Source: Pyxidicoccus xibeiensis (GTDB lineage: Bacteria; Myxococcota; Myxococcia; Myxococcales; Myxococcaceae). Taken from it: a stretch of 64,000 bases of DNA. The notes under the pieces are model-generated. The model saw only the letters and a program-made list of their open reading frames with translations, was not told the origin of the DNA and ran no database searches. Both the position numbers and the translations under genes were made by a program. This document shows positions 31,196-39,721 of this stretch, piece by piece; the stretch's first letter is position 1, and every line of letters starts with the position of its first letter. The DNA lies in contig NZ_JAJVKV010000008.1 in NCBI RefSeq assembly GCF_024198175.1, positions 124,001-188,000 on the forward strand. The letters run 5' to 3'.

Positions 31196-32401
31196 ATGTC
31201 ATCGACGACGAATCCATCCGAGCTTCCCCTGGCCCCGTGGGCGCGGCGCCTGGCGCCGTCCGCCATCCAGGACATGCTGCAGCACATCACGAAGCCGGGC
31301 GTCTTCTCCCTGGCGCTGGGACTGCCGGCCGCGGAGCTGTTCCCCACGCAGGGCATGGCCGAGGCGGCGGCGCGGGTGCTGGCGGAGCAGGGTGGGGCGC
31401 TCCAGTACTCGGCCACGCTGCAGCCGCTGCGCGAGCACGTGGTGGCGCTGATGGCGAAGCGGGGCGTGCGCTGCTCGCCGCAGCAGGTGTTCCTCACCAC
31501 CGGTGCCCAGCAGGGGATGAACCTCCTGGCGCGGCTGATGCTGGAGCCCGGCCAGGCGGTGATGCTGGAGGACCGGGTGTACTCGGGCTTTCAACAAGTC
31601 TTGGACCCCTTCCAGGCGCGGCGGCTGGCGGTGCCCACCGATGCGCGCACGGGCATCGACCTGGACGCGGTGCAGTCGGTGCTGGCCTCGGGTGAGCGGC
31701 CGGCGTTCCTCTACACGATGAGCGACGGCCACAACCCGCTGGGCCTCAGCCTGGCGGCGGAGGCGCGGGAGCGGCTGGTGAAGCTGGCGCGCGACTACCG
31801 CATGCCCATCATCGAGGACGACGCCTACGGCTTCCTCCACTACGAGGACCGCGTGCTGCCGCCGCTGCGCGCGCTGGACGAGCAGTGGGTGTACTACGTG
31901 GGCTCGTTCTCCAAGATCCTCGCCCCCGCGCTGCGCGTGGGCTGGGTGGTGGTGCCCGAGCCCATGGTCTTCCGGCTGGCCACGGTGAAGGAGTCGAGCG
32001 ACATCGACACGGCGACGTTCACCCAGCGCATCATCCTGGCGTTCCTGGACTCGGGGAAGCTGGAGGGGCACCTGGTGCGGCTGCGGCAGGAGTACCGCCT
32101 GCGGCGCGACACGCTGCTGCGCGCGCTGGAGACGCACCTGCCCAAGGGCGCCTCGTGGACGAAGCCGGCGAGCGGCATGTTCGTCTGGGTGGAGCTGCCC
32201 GAGGGCAACGACACCACGGCCCTGCTGGCGCGGGCGCTGGAGCTGGAGAAGGTGGCGTACCTGCCCGGCCAGGCGTTCGGCGTGCAGGGCGGCCGCTCCG
32301 CCGCGCACTGCATGCGGCTGAACTTCTCCAACTGCGAGCCGGCCCGCATCGAAGACGCGGTGGCTCGGCTGGGCAGGGTGCTGGCGCTGGCGCGCGGCTG
32401 A
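31196..32401 (+). CDS. PLP-dependent aminotransferase (class I/II, MocR-type domain without HTH)
   Basis: A 401-aa fold-type I aminotransferase. Visible sites are SLALGLPAAELFP near the N-terminus, LTTGAQQGMNLLARL (phosphate-binding region), SDGHNPLGLSL (Asn for PLP ring), IIEDDAYGFLHY (Asp and Tyr), the Schiff-base lysine in YYVGSFSKILAPALRVGW, and MRLNFSNCEP near the end with the carboxylate-binding Arg. It is closest in pattern to 2-aminoadipate aminotransferase (LysN) and the enzyme half of MocR regulators, but the N-terminal DNA-binding part is missing and no start upstream would add it. Substrate is unknown. It sits 129 bases after the lipoprotein hydrolase and upstream of the antiporter. 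Confidence 0.9.
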   Translation: MSSTTNPSELPLAPWARRLAPSAIQDMLQHITKPGVFSLALGLPAAELFPTQGMAEAAARVLAEQGGALQYSATLQPLREHVVALMAKRGVRCSPQQVFLTTGAQQGMNLLARLMLEPGQAVMLEDRVYSGFQQVLDPFQARRLAVPTDARTGIDLDAVQSVLASGERPAFLYTMSDGHNPLGLSLAAEARERLVKLARDYRMPIIEDDAYGFLHYEDRVLPPLRALDEQWVYYVGSFSKILAPALRVGWVVVPEPMVFRLATVKESSDIDTATFTQRIILAFLDSGKLEGHLVRLRQEYRLRRDTLLRALETHLPKGASWTKPASGMFVWVELPEGNDTTALLARALELEKVAYLPGQAFGVQGGRSAAHCMRLNFSNCEPARIEDAVARLGRVLALARG

Positions 32402-32444
32402 GGACCTGGCGTCCAACCCCCGATTGCGCATGAGCAGGCGGGTT

Positions 32445-32473
32445 GGTAAGGAGCTCCTTAACAGCTCCTTACC
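32445..32473. promoter_or_regulatory. Composite palindrome upstream of the antiporter operon
   Basis: GGTAAGGAGCT (32445-32455) is perfectly inverted at 32463-32473 with a 7-base spacer. The first half also lies in a 14-base perfect palindrome, TAAGGAGCTCCTTA (32447-32460), so three copies of the half-site AGCTCCTTA or its complement overlap. It begins 41 bases before the antiporter ATG and 44 bases after the aminotransferase stop. It may be the operator for the HTH protein encoded in the same operon, or an RNA switch/terminator. Confidence 0.55.
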
Positions 32474-32485
32474 CCCGGGGAACGC

Positions 32486-34639
32486 ATGCACGGACCCGTG
32501 CTCGCGGGCGTCAGCCTGCTCATCGTGCAGTTCATCGTCATCATCGGGGTGTCGCGGCTCATCGGGCGCGGCGCGCGGTGGCTGGGGCAGCCGCTGGTCA
32601 TCGCCGAGGTGGTGGCGGGCATCCTCCTGGGGCCCTCGCTGCTGGGCTGGCTGGCCCCGGACGCGATGCAGGCGCTGTTCCCGGACTCCAGCCTGCCGGT
32701 GCTGAAGATGCTGAGCCAGGTGGGGCTCATCCTCTTCATGTTCCTCATCGGCCTGGAGCTGGACCCGAAGCTGCTCAAGGGCCGGGGCCACTCCTCGGTG
32801 GCCATCAGCCACACGAGCATCATCGTCCCGTTCGCGCTGGGCAGCGTGGCGGCGCTGTGGCTCTACCCGAGGCTGAGCGAGCCGTCGGTGCCCTTCTCGT
32901 CCTTCGTCCTCTTCATGGGCGTGGCGATGAGCGTCACCGCCTTCCCGGTGCTGGCGCGCATCCTCTCCGAGCGCAACCTCATGCAGTCGAAGGTGGGCGC
33001 CATCGCCATCGCCTGCGCCGCGGTGGACGACGTGACGGCGTGGTGTCTGCTGGCCTTCGTGGTGTCCATCGCCCGGGCCTCCAGCGTGGCGCAGGCGGCG
33101 TGGACGACGCTGTTCGCGCTCGTCTACATCGCCTTCATGCTGTTCGCGGTGCGGCCCTTCCTGGCCCGCCTCGGCGCGCGCGTCGCCTCCAAGGACGGGC
33201 TCACCCAGAACGTGATGGCCGGCACGATGTTGCTGCTGCTGTGCTCCGCCCTGGCCACGGAGTTGATCGGCATCCACGCGCTCTTCGGCGCCTTCCTGCT
33301 GGGCGCCGTCATCCCCAAGGAGGGCGGGCTGGCCGCGGCGCTGGCGGAGAAGCTGGAGGACGTGGCGGTGGTGCTGCTGCTGCCGCTCTTCTTCGCCTTC
33401 AGCGGCCTGCGGACGCAGGTGGGCCTGCTGTCCTCCGCGGACGCGTGGCTCATGTGCGGCGCCATCATCCTCCTCGCCTGCCTGGGCAAGTTCGGCGGCA
33501 GCGCGGTGGCCGCGCGCCTCACGGGCATGCGCTGGCGCGAGGCCGGGGCGGTGGGCGTCCTGATGAACACCCGGGGCCTGATGGAGCTCATCGTGCTCAA
33601 CCTCGGCCTGGACCTGGGCATCATCTCGCCCACGCTGTTCACCATGCTGGTGGTGATGGCGCTGGTGACGACGTTCATGACGACGCCGCTGCTCAAGTGG
33701 ATCTACCCACCGGAGGAGATGGCGAAGGAGCGGCTCACCGCGGCGCCCACGCCCGCGGAGCCGAGCGCCAGGCCCTACACCGTGCTGACCTGTGTCTCCC
33801 ACGGCAAGGCGGGGCCAGGCCTGGCGCTGCTCAGCCATGCGCTCACACGCGGTGAGGCCCGCACCGCGCAGGTGTATGCCCTCCACCTGATGCCCGCGTC
33901 GGACCGGGCGTCCCTGCTCATGAAGCATGAGCCGCCGCAGCAGGAGGGGGCGCTGGCGCCGCTGCTGGGGCGCGCGCAGGTGCTGGGCCTGGAGGTGCGC
34001 CCGCTGTCGTTCATCTCCTCGGAGCCCGGCGCGGACATCTGCCGCACGGCCGAGGCCAAGCGCGCCGACCTCATCGTGCTCGGGTGGCACAAGCCGCTCT
34101 TCAGCCGCACGGTGCTGGGCGGCACGGTGCACGAGGTCATGCAGGACGCCGGGCCGGGCGTGGCGGTGCTGGTGGACCGGGGGCTGAAGGAGATTCGCCG
34201 CATCCTGGTGCCCTTCATCGGGGGCGAGCATGACCGGGCCGCGCTGGGGCTCGCGCGCCGGCTGCTGCGCCACGAGGGCACGGAGGTGACGCTGCTGCAC
34301 GTCACCTCGGCGGACGCGACGTCCGAGGACTCCGGGGCGAGGGCGCGCGTGGAGGACCTGTTCCCCGAGGGCGCGAAGCAGGTGCGCTTCCACGTGGTGT
34401 CCCACCCCTCGCCCGAGGAGGCTGCGCTGGAGGAGGCCCGCCGGGGGTATGACCTGGTGGTGGTGGGCGTGGGCTCCAGGTGGGGCCTGGAGAGCCACCT
34501 CATCGGCCTGCACCGGGAGCGCCTCATCCAGGAATCGCCGGCCTCGCTCCTCATCGTGCGCCGCCCCACGGCCACTCCGTCCGAGGCCTCGGCCCCCGAC
34601 GCGGCCCGGGTCCTCACGGTGGGCGACGCGGCGAGCTGA
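32486..34639 (+). CDS. CPA2-family cation:proton antiporter with C-terminal universal-stress-protein domains
   Basis: A 717-aa protein. Residues 1-410 carry about 12 membrane helices with CPA2 landmarks: LGQPLVIAEVVAGILLGPS, VGLILFMFLIGLELDPKLL, MSVTAFPVLARIL, the double-acid helix CAAVDDVTAWCLLAF (ion-binding pair), HALFGAFLLGAVIP and MNTRGLMELIVLNLG. This is a KefB/NhaS/CHX-type exchanger. Residues about 425-700 are soluble, with two USP-like halves (VLTCVSHGKAGPGLALLSHAL.., and ILVPFIGGEHDRAALGLARRL with VVVGVGSRWG), probably binding nucleotide and gating transport. Ion specificity (Na+ or K+) cannot be read. The next gene follows after 12 bases. Confidence 0.9.
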   Translation: MHGPVLAGVSLLIVQFIVIIGVSRLIGRGARWLGQPLVIAEVVAGILLGPSLLGWLAPDAMQALFPDSSLPVLKMLSQVGLILFMFLIGLELDPKLLKGRGHSSVAISHTSIIVPFALGSVAALWLYPRLSEPSVPFSSFVLFMGVAMSVTAFPVLARILSERNLMQSKVGAIAIACAAVDDVTAWCLLAFVVSIARASSVAQAAWTTLFALVYIAFMLFAVRPFLARLGARVASKDGLTQNVMAGTMLLLLCSALATELIGIHALFGAFLLGAVIPKEGGLAAALAEKLEDVAVVLLLPLFFAFSGLRTQVGLLSSADAWLMCGAIILLACLGKFGGSAVAARLTGMRWREAGAVGVLMNTRGLMELIVLNLGLDLGIISPTLFTMLVVMALVTTFMTTPLLKWIYPPEEMAKERLTAAPTPAEPSARPYTVLTCVSHGKAGPGLALLSHALTRGEARTAQVYALHLMPASDRASLLMKHEPPQQEGALAPLLGRAQVLGLEVRPLSFISSEPGADICRTAEAKRADLIVLGWHKPLFSRTVLGGTVHEVMQDAGPGVAVLVDRGLKEIRRILVPFIGGEHDRAALGLARRLLRHEGTEVTLLHVTSADATSEDSGARARVEDLFPEGAKQVRFHVVSHPSPEEAALEEARRGYDLVVVGVGSRWGLESHLIGLHRERLIQESPASLLIVRRPTATPSEASAPDAARVLTVGDAAS

Positions 34640-34651
34640 GGCGATTCCGTC

Positions 34652-35470
34652 ATGCACTTCGGAGCCACCCTCCGCCTGCTGCGCGTCGACGCGGGCCTCT
34701 CGCTGAGAGACCTGGCGCGCCGCATCGGCGTGTCCGGCGCCTATCTCAGCCGCGTGGAGAACGGCCTGGACGCGGTGCCCACCCCCGAGCGCCTGTCGGC
34801 CATTGCCCGGGAGCTGGACGTGCCGCCGACGCTGCTGGTGGACGTGGCGCACCGGGTGAATCCCTTCGTGGCCAGCTACCTGGAGCAGGAGCCGGGGGCG
34901 CGAGCCCTGGTGCTGGACCTGGCACGGCGGCAGCTCACCGGCGCTCAGCTGGCGCGCCTGCGTGAGCTCATCGACCGGGAGTTCGCGCCGCCCGCCGCGC
35001 GGAAGGAGGCGCAGTCGCTGCCCCTGGCGCCCCTGCTGGCCCCGGAGCGCATCGTGCTGGGCCTGTCCTGCTCGGGCCTGGAGGACGCGCTGGATGTCGC
35101 GGCGGGGCGCCTGGCGGCGATGAATCCCGACGTGAGCGCCTCGTCGCTGGCGGCACGGCTGCGGCAGCGGGAGGAGGAGGTGCCCAGCGCGGTGGGCAAT
35201 GGCGTCGCCGTGCCCCATGCTTTCGTGAGTGGCTGGGCGCCCCAGGCGGCGGCGCTGGTGACGCTCGCGAGCCCGCTGCGCACGGAGACTCCGGACGGCT
35301 TGCCCCTGCGCCTGCTGGTGGTGCTCGTGGGCACCGCGGGCCGGGCGCACCTGATGCGGCTTGCGCACGTCGCGAGGCTGGCCAGCGACGGGCTCGTGGA
35401 CCAGCTGGGCGAGGCGCGCAGCTCCCAGGAGGTGCTGGAGCGGATTGGCGAGCTCGACGCGCTCGCGTGA
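34652..35470 (+). CDS. HTH (Xre-type) regulator fused to a PTS EIIA(Ntr)-like domain
   Basis: A 272-aa fusion. Residues 4-60 are a Xre/Cro helix-turn-helix (LRLLRVDAGLSLRDLARRI.GVSGAYLSRVENG). Residues 60-125 are a helical linker. Residues about 128-272 match PTS EIIA of the Ntr/fructose type, with the phospho-acceptor motif VGNGVAVPHAFV (H189), just as EIIANtr has a GxGxAxPH site. It lies 12 bases after the CPA2 antiporter, so it is co-transcribed. In enteric bacteria unphosphorylated EIIANtr controls potassium transport, so a phospho-switch acting on the antiporter or on its operon through the palindrome upstream is a reasonable inference. A hairpin follows the stop. Confidence 0.88.
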   Translation: MHFGATLRLLRVDAGLSLRDLARRIGVSGAYLSRVENGLDAVPTPERLSAIARELDVPPTLLVDVAHRVNPFVASYLEQEPGARALVLDLARRQLTGAQLARLRELIDREFAPPAARKEAQSLPLAPLLAPERIVLGLSCSGLEDALDVAAGRLAAMNPDVSASSLAARLRQREEEVPSAVGNGVAVPHAFVSGWAPQAAALVTLASPLRTETPDGLPLRLLVVLVGTAGRAHLMRLAHVARLASDGLVDQLGEARSSQEVLERIGELDALA

Positions 35471-35474
35471 GACA

Positions 35475-35520
35475 CCCGGGCGGAGGACCGGCTCCGTGAT
35501 GAGCCGGCCGCCCGCCCGGG
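35475..35520. terminator. Bidirectional terminator hairpin
   Basis: CCGGCTC (35488-35494) pairs with GAGCCGG (35501-35507), extended by outer arms CCCGGGCGG and CCGCCCG-CCCGGG with small bulges. It lies between the convergent HTH-EIIA gene and the CARDB-repeat gene. Confidence 0.65.
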
Positions 35521-35535
35521 GACTTCAGGCGCTGC

Positions 35536-37905
35536 TCAGTAGGCGAAGGTGATGCGCGTGCCGGTCCGGCTGTTGTTGTCGTCGATGAGCTCGGGCAGGT
35601 GGCCGAACGGGTCCACGACGGCGCCCAGGTACATCGCGCCGGTTCCCGGGCCGGAGGCCTGGAGGGACTGCGTCAGGCACTCGCCCGGCGCGAGGGTGGG
35701 GGTGAAGAAGTAGCCCGCGGGCTGGTCGGAGGGCGTGCCCGGCGTCATGGGCGGGGTGATGACCGTGTCCTCCGACAGGTACAGCTCCACGTGGGCGCCG
35801 CCCGGCTGCGTGCCCTGGTTGCACACGCGGATGTTGGCGGTGAACGGCTGGCCGGGCGGGACGCTCGCGGGCGCCGTCGCCGAGGCCACCACGAAGTCAG
35901 GCCGGTCTCCCACGCCGATGCGGCTGCCGGCCTTCGTGTTGTTGTCCACGAAGAACTCGGGCGCCTGGTTCTGCGGATTCACCGCGGCGCCCAGGTAGTA
36001 CGCGCCCTCCGGGAGCATGCCGCTCGCGAAGCCCTCGACGGTCACCGTCTGGCACGCGCCCGGGGCGAGGAACTCCGAGAACGCACGGCCCACGAACGCA
36101 TCCGTCGATGGCTGGGACGGCGTGTTCGGGCTGATGACCGTGTCCGCCGACAGGTACAGCTCCACGGGCGTCATCTCGGCCCGGGTGCCCTGGTTGCACA
36201 CGCGGACGCTGGCGGCGAGCCACTGGCCCTGCTGGATGCTGGCGGGGCCCGTCACCGACTGCACCACGAAGTCAGGCCGGTCGCCCACGCCGATGCGGCT
36301 GCCCGCCTTCGTGTTGTTGGTCTCGACGAACTCGGGGACGGTGTTGGCGCGGTCCACGATGGCGCCCACGAAGTACGTGCCCTCCTGGAAGGGGCCCGGC
36401 GTCCCGGTGACGGTGGCGTCCTGGCACTCGCCCGGGGCGAGCACGCCGAGGCTCGCCATGCCCAGCGGCGCGTCGGCCGGAGTGATGGCGGAGTCCGGGG
36501 AGAGGAACACGTCCGCCTGGGTGCTGCCCGACGGGGTGGTGCCCTGGTTGCACACCTGGACGGTGGCGGTGAGCGGCTGGCCCGAGGAGATGCTCGTGGG
36601 AGCCGTCACGGACGAGACGACGAGGTCGGGGCGGCTGCCCACGCCCACCGGGGCGCTCAGCCGCGTGTTGTTGTCATCGATGAGCTCGGGGATGAAGCCG
36701 GCCGGGTCCACGATGGCGCCGAGGTAGTACGCGCCTTCGGGGACGCCCCCCGGGGTGCCCGTGAAGGTCAGGGTCCGGCAGGCGCCGGGCGCGAGGGCGC
36801 CGGTGTCCTGGCCGCCCAGGCGCACGTCCGTCAGGGGATTGGGGGGCACGTGGGGCGTGATGACGGTGTCCGCCGTCAGGTACAGCTCGACGGGAGCGCC
36901 GCCGGGGTCCGTGCCCTGGTTGCACACCTTGACGGTACCGGTCAGCGGCTGGCCCGGGGCGATGCTCGTGGGGCCCGTGACGGACGTCACCACGAAGTCA
37001 GCGCCTCGTCCCACGCCGATGCGGCTGCCGGCCCTGGCGTTGTTGTCGTCGTTGAGCTCGAGCACCGCACCCGCCGGGTCCACGATGGCGCCGAGGTAGT
37101 ACGCCCCGTCACGCGGCAGCTGCGCCGTCACGTTCAGCGACTCCGTCTTGCACTGGCCCGGAGCGAGCGAGCCCACGGGCAGCTCGCCCAGCGCGCGGTC
37201 CGACGCGGGCGTGACGGGCTGGTCCGGGGTGATGATCGCGTCCGCGGACAGGTACAGCTTCACGGACGTCGAGCCCGGCTCGGTGCCGGGATTGCACACC
37301 GTCACCGTGGCCGGGAACGACTGGCCCTGGGGGGTGGAGGCGGGCCCCGTCACCGACGACACGATGAAGTCGGGCCGCCTCCCCACGCCGATAGGGCTTC
37401 CCGCGCGGGTGTTGTTGCTCCGGTCGGACTCGAAGGCGCCATTCCGGGGATTCACGATGGCACCCAGGTGGTACGCCCCCTGGATGTTGACGGAGGCCCG
37501 CGCATTCACCGTTCGCGTCTTGCATTGCCCGGGGGCCAGCGACTCCGGAGGGAGCTCCGCCACCATGACGTCCGAGAGGGGCGTGAGAGGCACGGCCGGT
37601 GAGATGACCCTGTCCGCTGACAGGTACAGCTCCACGGGGGCGCTGCCCGGCTCCGTGCCCTGATTGCACACCGTCACCGTGGCGTCGAACCACTCGCTGT
37701 CGCGGACACTCGCGGGGCCCGTGACGGACGACACCACGAAGTCGGGCCCGGGGAGCGCGGCCGTCGCGAGCGCGCTCTGCTCGGTGTGGGGGATGTTGGA
37801 GGAGGTTTCGGGTTCACTACCGACAGGGCTCTCACCGCATGCGGCCAACGTCATCAATGCCGCGAGCCCCGTGACACAACCTGCGCCTGCACTTCTGGAG
37901 TTCAT
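35536..37905 (-). CDS. Lipoprotein of six CARDB-type repeats
   Basis: ATG 37905 has GAGGAG upstream and gives 789 aa with a lipoprotein signal ending LMTLAAC (Cys near residue 23). The rest consists of six tandem domains of about 120 residues, each opening PDFVVSSVTGPAS or a variant, continuing TVTVCNQGTEPG and VELYLSAD..ITP, then LAPGQCKT, GAYYLGAIVDP and DNNTRAGSRIGVG. This is the CARDB (cell-adhesion-related) immunoglobulin-like fold. Each repeat has a conserved Cys pair (CNQGT and GQC) that could form a disulfide. Surface exposure and adhesion to cells or matrix are inferred. It is convergent with the HTH-EIIA gene through a shared terminator. Confidence 0.85.
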   Translation of the reverse strand: MNSRSAGAGCVTGLAALMTLAACGESPVGSEPETSSNIPHTEQSALATAALPGPDFVVSSVTGPASVRDSEWFDATVTVCNQGTEPGSAPVELYLSADRVISPAVPLTPLSDVMVAELPPESLAPGQCKTRTVNARASVNIQGAYHLGAIVNPRNGAFESDRSNNTRAGSPIGVGRRPDFIVSSVTGPASTPQGQSFPATVTVCNPGTEPGSTSVKLYLSADAIITPDQPVTPASDRALGELPVGSLAPGQCKTESLNVTAQLPRDGAYYLGAIVDPAGAVLELNDDNNARAGSRIGVGRGADFVVTSVTGPTSIAPGQPLTGTVKVCNQGTDPGGAPVELYLTADTVITPHVPPNPLTDVRLGGQDTGALAPGACRTLTFTGTPGGVPEGAYYLGAIVDPAGFIPELIDDNNTRLSAPVGVGSRPDLVVSSVTAPTSISSGQPLTATVQVCNQGTTPSGSTQADVFLSPDSAITPADAPLGMASLGVLAPGECQDATVTGTPGPFQEGTYFVGAIVDRANTVPEFVETNNTKAGSRIGVGDRPDFVVQSVTGPASIQQGQWLAASVRVCNQGTRAEMTPVELYLSADTVISPNTPSQPSTDAFVGRAFSEFLAPGACQTVTVEGFASGMLPEGAYYLGAAVNPQNQAPEFFVDNNTKAGSRIGVGDRPDFVVASATAPASVPPGQPFTANIRVCNQGTQPGGAHVELYLSEDTVITPPMTPGTPSDQPAGYFFTPTLAPGECLTQSLQASGPGTGAMYLGAVVDPFGHLPELIDDNNSRTGTRITFAY

Positions 37906-38004
37906 GCACGTCTCCTCGCGGGATCCTCCGGCCAAGGCCCCGTTCGAGTGTCGCTACTGACGTGCAGGTGCAGTTGATATTCAGGTGCAGATGAAAGATT
38001 CGAC

Positions 38005-39153
38005 CTAGCGGGACTCGTGCCTGCGGACGGGCACGTGCTGGTCCAGGAAGCGGCCCACCCAGGCCTGGGCGAGCTGACGGCCGAAGCCGCCATCCCAGAT
38101 GTCGAAGCCGTGCTCCGCATACGGCAGGGTGTGGAGCCCGTGAGGCACACCCGCCTGGGAGAGCCGCTCGGCCAGCACCCGCGAGGCCTGGAGCGGCACC
38201 ACGCTGTCGGCCTCGCCGTGGAGCAGGAGCGTGGGCGGGGCTCCGGGGCCGACGTGGGTGAGCGGCGAGAGCAGCTCGTACAGCTCACGGTTGCCCTCCA
38301 GAGGCACGCCCGTGAAGCCCTCGAGCGTCTCACCGAAGCGCGAGGCATAGGAGACGAGGTCGCTGGGCGCGTAGAAGCTGATGAGCGCCTTCACCGACGT
38401 GTCGCCGGGAGCGCAGGAGGACGGCAGGCGAGGGTGGCCCGCCGCGTAGCCCACCAGCGTCGCGAGGTGCCCGCCCGCGGACTCGCCGAAGAGGACGAGC
38501 CGGTCCGGGTCGATGCCGAGGCTGGCGGCGTGGTCCTTGACCCAGCGGATGCCACACTGGACGTCTCCCGGCGCCTTCAGGCCGGTGGCAGGCGGGAAGA
38601 GCCGGTAGTCGAGGGCGATGAGCGCGTAGCCCCGGGCGTTGAGGAAGCCGGCCCAGGCACGCGCATAGCGGCGCTCTCCGCCGCGCCAGCCACCCCCATG
38701 GAGGTAGAGCACGGCGGGGCGGGGCGCGGTGGCCTCGTCCTCGGGGAGGAAGAGGTCGGCATGCAGGTCGCGTCCCTCGACGGTGGCATAGCGCTCCGTC
38801 CGGCTCGGCTGCGGGCGGTCTCCCACCAGGGGGCGGAAGTACTCGCGGAGGCTGAGCGGGACTCCGGCCTCGCGCGCCATCCGCCAGGCCGAAGCGGCGG
38901 GCCACACGGCGAGGAAGAAGACGAGGAGCGCGCAGAGGCCCGACGCCCAGCGCAGCCATCCCCAGGCTCCGGCTTGAGCCACCCAGACCGAGACCAGCGC
39001 CGTCAGCAGCGCTGGCAGCAGCAGCACGAGGCTGTACTCCCGCAGGATGCCCTTGAGCAGGTGGACGAGCGGGGGCACCCCGAAGGGCGCGAAGAAGATG
39101 GCCGCGAGCAGCAGGCAGCCCACGACGTGCAGCAGCGCCAGGAAGGTCGGCAT
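38005..39153 (-). CDS. Membrane-anchored alpha/beta hydrolase (HSL/BD-FAE-type esterase)
   Basis: A 382-aa protein. The first 95 residues contain three hydrophobic spans (LLHVVGCLLLAAIFFAPFG, YSLVLLLPALLTALVSVWV, WASGLCALLVFFLAVWP). The catalytic domain begins near residue 115 with HADLFLPEDE, then oxyanion motif YLHGGGWRGGERR, DYRLFPPA, nucleophile GESAGGHLA, an acid in LLHGEADSVVPL and His in AEHGFDIW. This order is typical of hormone-sensitive-lipase-like carboxylesterases/acetyl esterases. The active site is probably periplasmic or at the membrane surface. Substrate is unknown. It reads divergently from the small gene at 39252. Confidence 0.88.
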   Translation of the reverse strand: MPTFLALLHVVGCLLLAAIFFAPFGVPPLVHLLKGILREYSLVLLLPALLTALVSVWVAQAGAWGWLRWASGLCALLVFFLAVWPAASAWRMAREAGVPLSLREYFRPLVGDRPQPSRTERYATVEGRDLHADLFLPEDEATAPRPAVLYLHGGGWRGGERRYARAWAGFLNARGYALIALDYRLFPPATGLKAPGDVQCGIRWVKDHAASLGIDPDRLVLFGESAGGHLATLVGYAAGHPRLPSSCAPGDTSVKALISFYAPSDLVSYASRFGETLEGFTGVPLEGNRELYELLSPLTHVGPGAPPTLLLHGEADSVVPLQASRVLAERLSQAGVPHGLHTLPYAEHGFDIWDGGFGRQLAQAWVGRFLDQHVPVRRHESR

Positions 39154-39251
39154 GCGGTGGAGGACCCGGAGAGGGGCGCCGCAGCGTACTGCCTGGAGCG
39201 TCTGTCAGGCTGTCACTTCTCAGGCCAGGGACGCGGCATACTGGGTCCGAC

Positions 39252-39587
39252 ATGAATCGATGGAAGCTGGCCTTTTTCGGAGTGCTGGGGCTCTGGGTGA
39301 TGACGCTGGTCGTCGGGGCCTATGCGACGGTGGACGCGGGCGTCACCACGGCCTACATGGGCGAGGGCTATGCCGACTGCGTGGCGCACCGCGACTGGCT
39401 CGACGCGATACTGCGTGGCCGGGTGACGCGGGCGGAGGTGAAGGCCGCCCGCCCGAAGGTGACGCGAACCCTGGATGAGCACAGCTACGCGCTGGAGCCC
39501 GGCGACGTGCGCGTGCGCTTTGACACGAGCGGCCGCTACGCCTCCTCCCAGTTCGGCGCGAGCACGACGCCAGGCTACGCGGAGTAG
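39252..39587 (+). CDS. Small membrane-anchored hypothetical protein
   Basis: A 111-aa open frame with an N-terminal hydrophobic helix (LAFFGVLGLWVMTLVVGAYAT) and a short soluble part (HRDWLDAILRGRVTRAEVKA, LEPGDVRVRFDTSGRY). Third-position bias is coding-like. I do not recognise a family. It stands divergent from the esterase and is followed at once by a fragment of an RND transporter gene. Confidence 0.6.
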   Translation: MNRWKLAFFGVLGLWVMTLVVGAYATVDAGVTTAYMGEGYADCVAHRDWLDAILRGRVTRAEVKAARPKVTRTLDEHSYALEPGDVRVRFDTSGRYASSQFGASTTPGYAE

Positions 39588-39589
39588 CC

Positions 39590-39721
39590 TGGGGCCCACC
39601 CTCATGCTGGGCGAGGGCGCCGGCGCCGCCTCGCGCAACAGCCTGGGCACGGCGGTCTTCGGCGGCATGCGGGTGTCCACCGTCGTCAACCTCGTCTTCA
39701 CCCGCGCGGGAGTGCTCAAGG
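39590..39721 (+). pseudogene. Remnant of the C-terminus of an RND (HAE1) efflux transporter
   Basis: In the frame beginning at 39595 the translation reads PTLMLGEGAGAASRNSLG then TAVFGGMRVSTVVNLVF. This matches the last conserved membrane segment of RND permeases (AGAxSRxSLGTAVFGGM...STxxxLxxxPV). No start, no upstream part of the roughly 1,000-residue transporter, and no complete end are present: the match stops at about 39700. It overlaps the tail of the convergent OB-fold gene by a few bases. It is a leftover of a deletion. Confidence 0.7.

Noticed and set aside
31199..35368. 1389-codon minus-strand open frame
   Set aside because: It is the antisense of the aminotransferase, antiporter and regulator genes; the His/Arg/Gln-rich translation shows no conserved motif.
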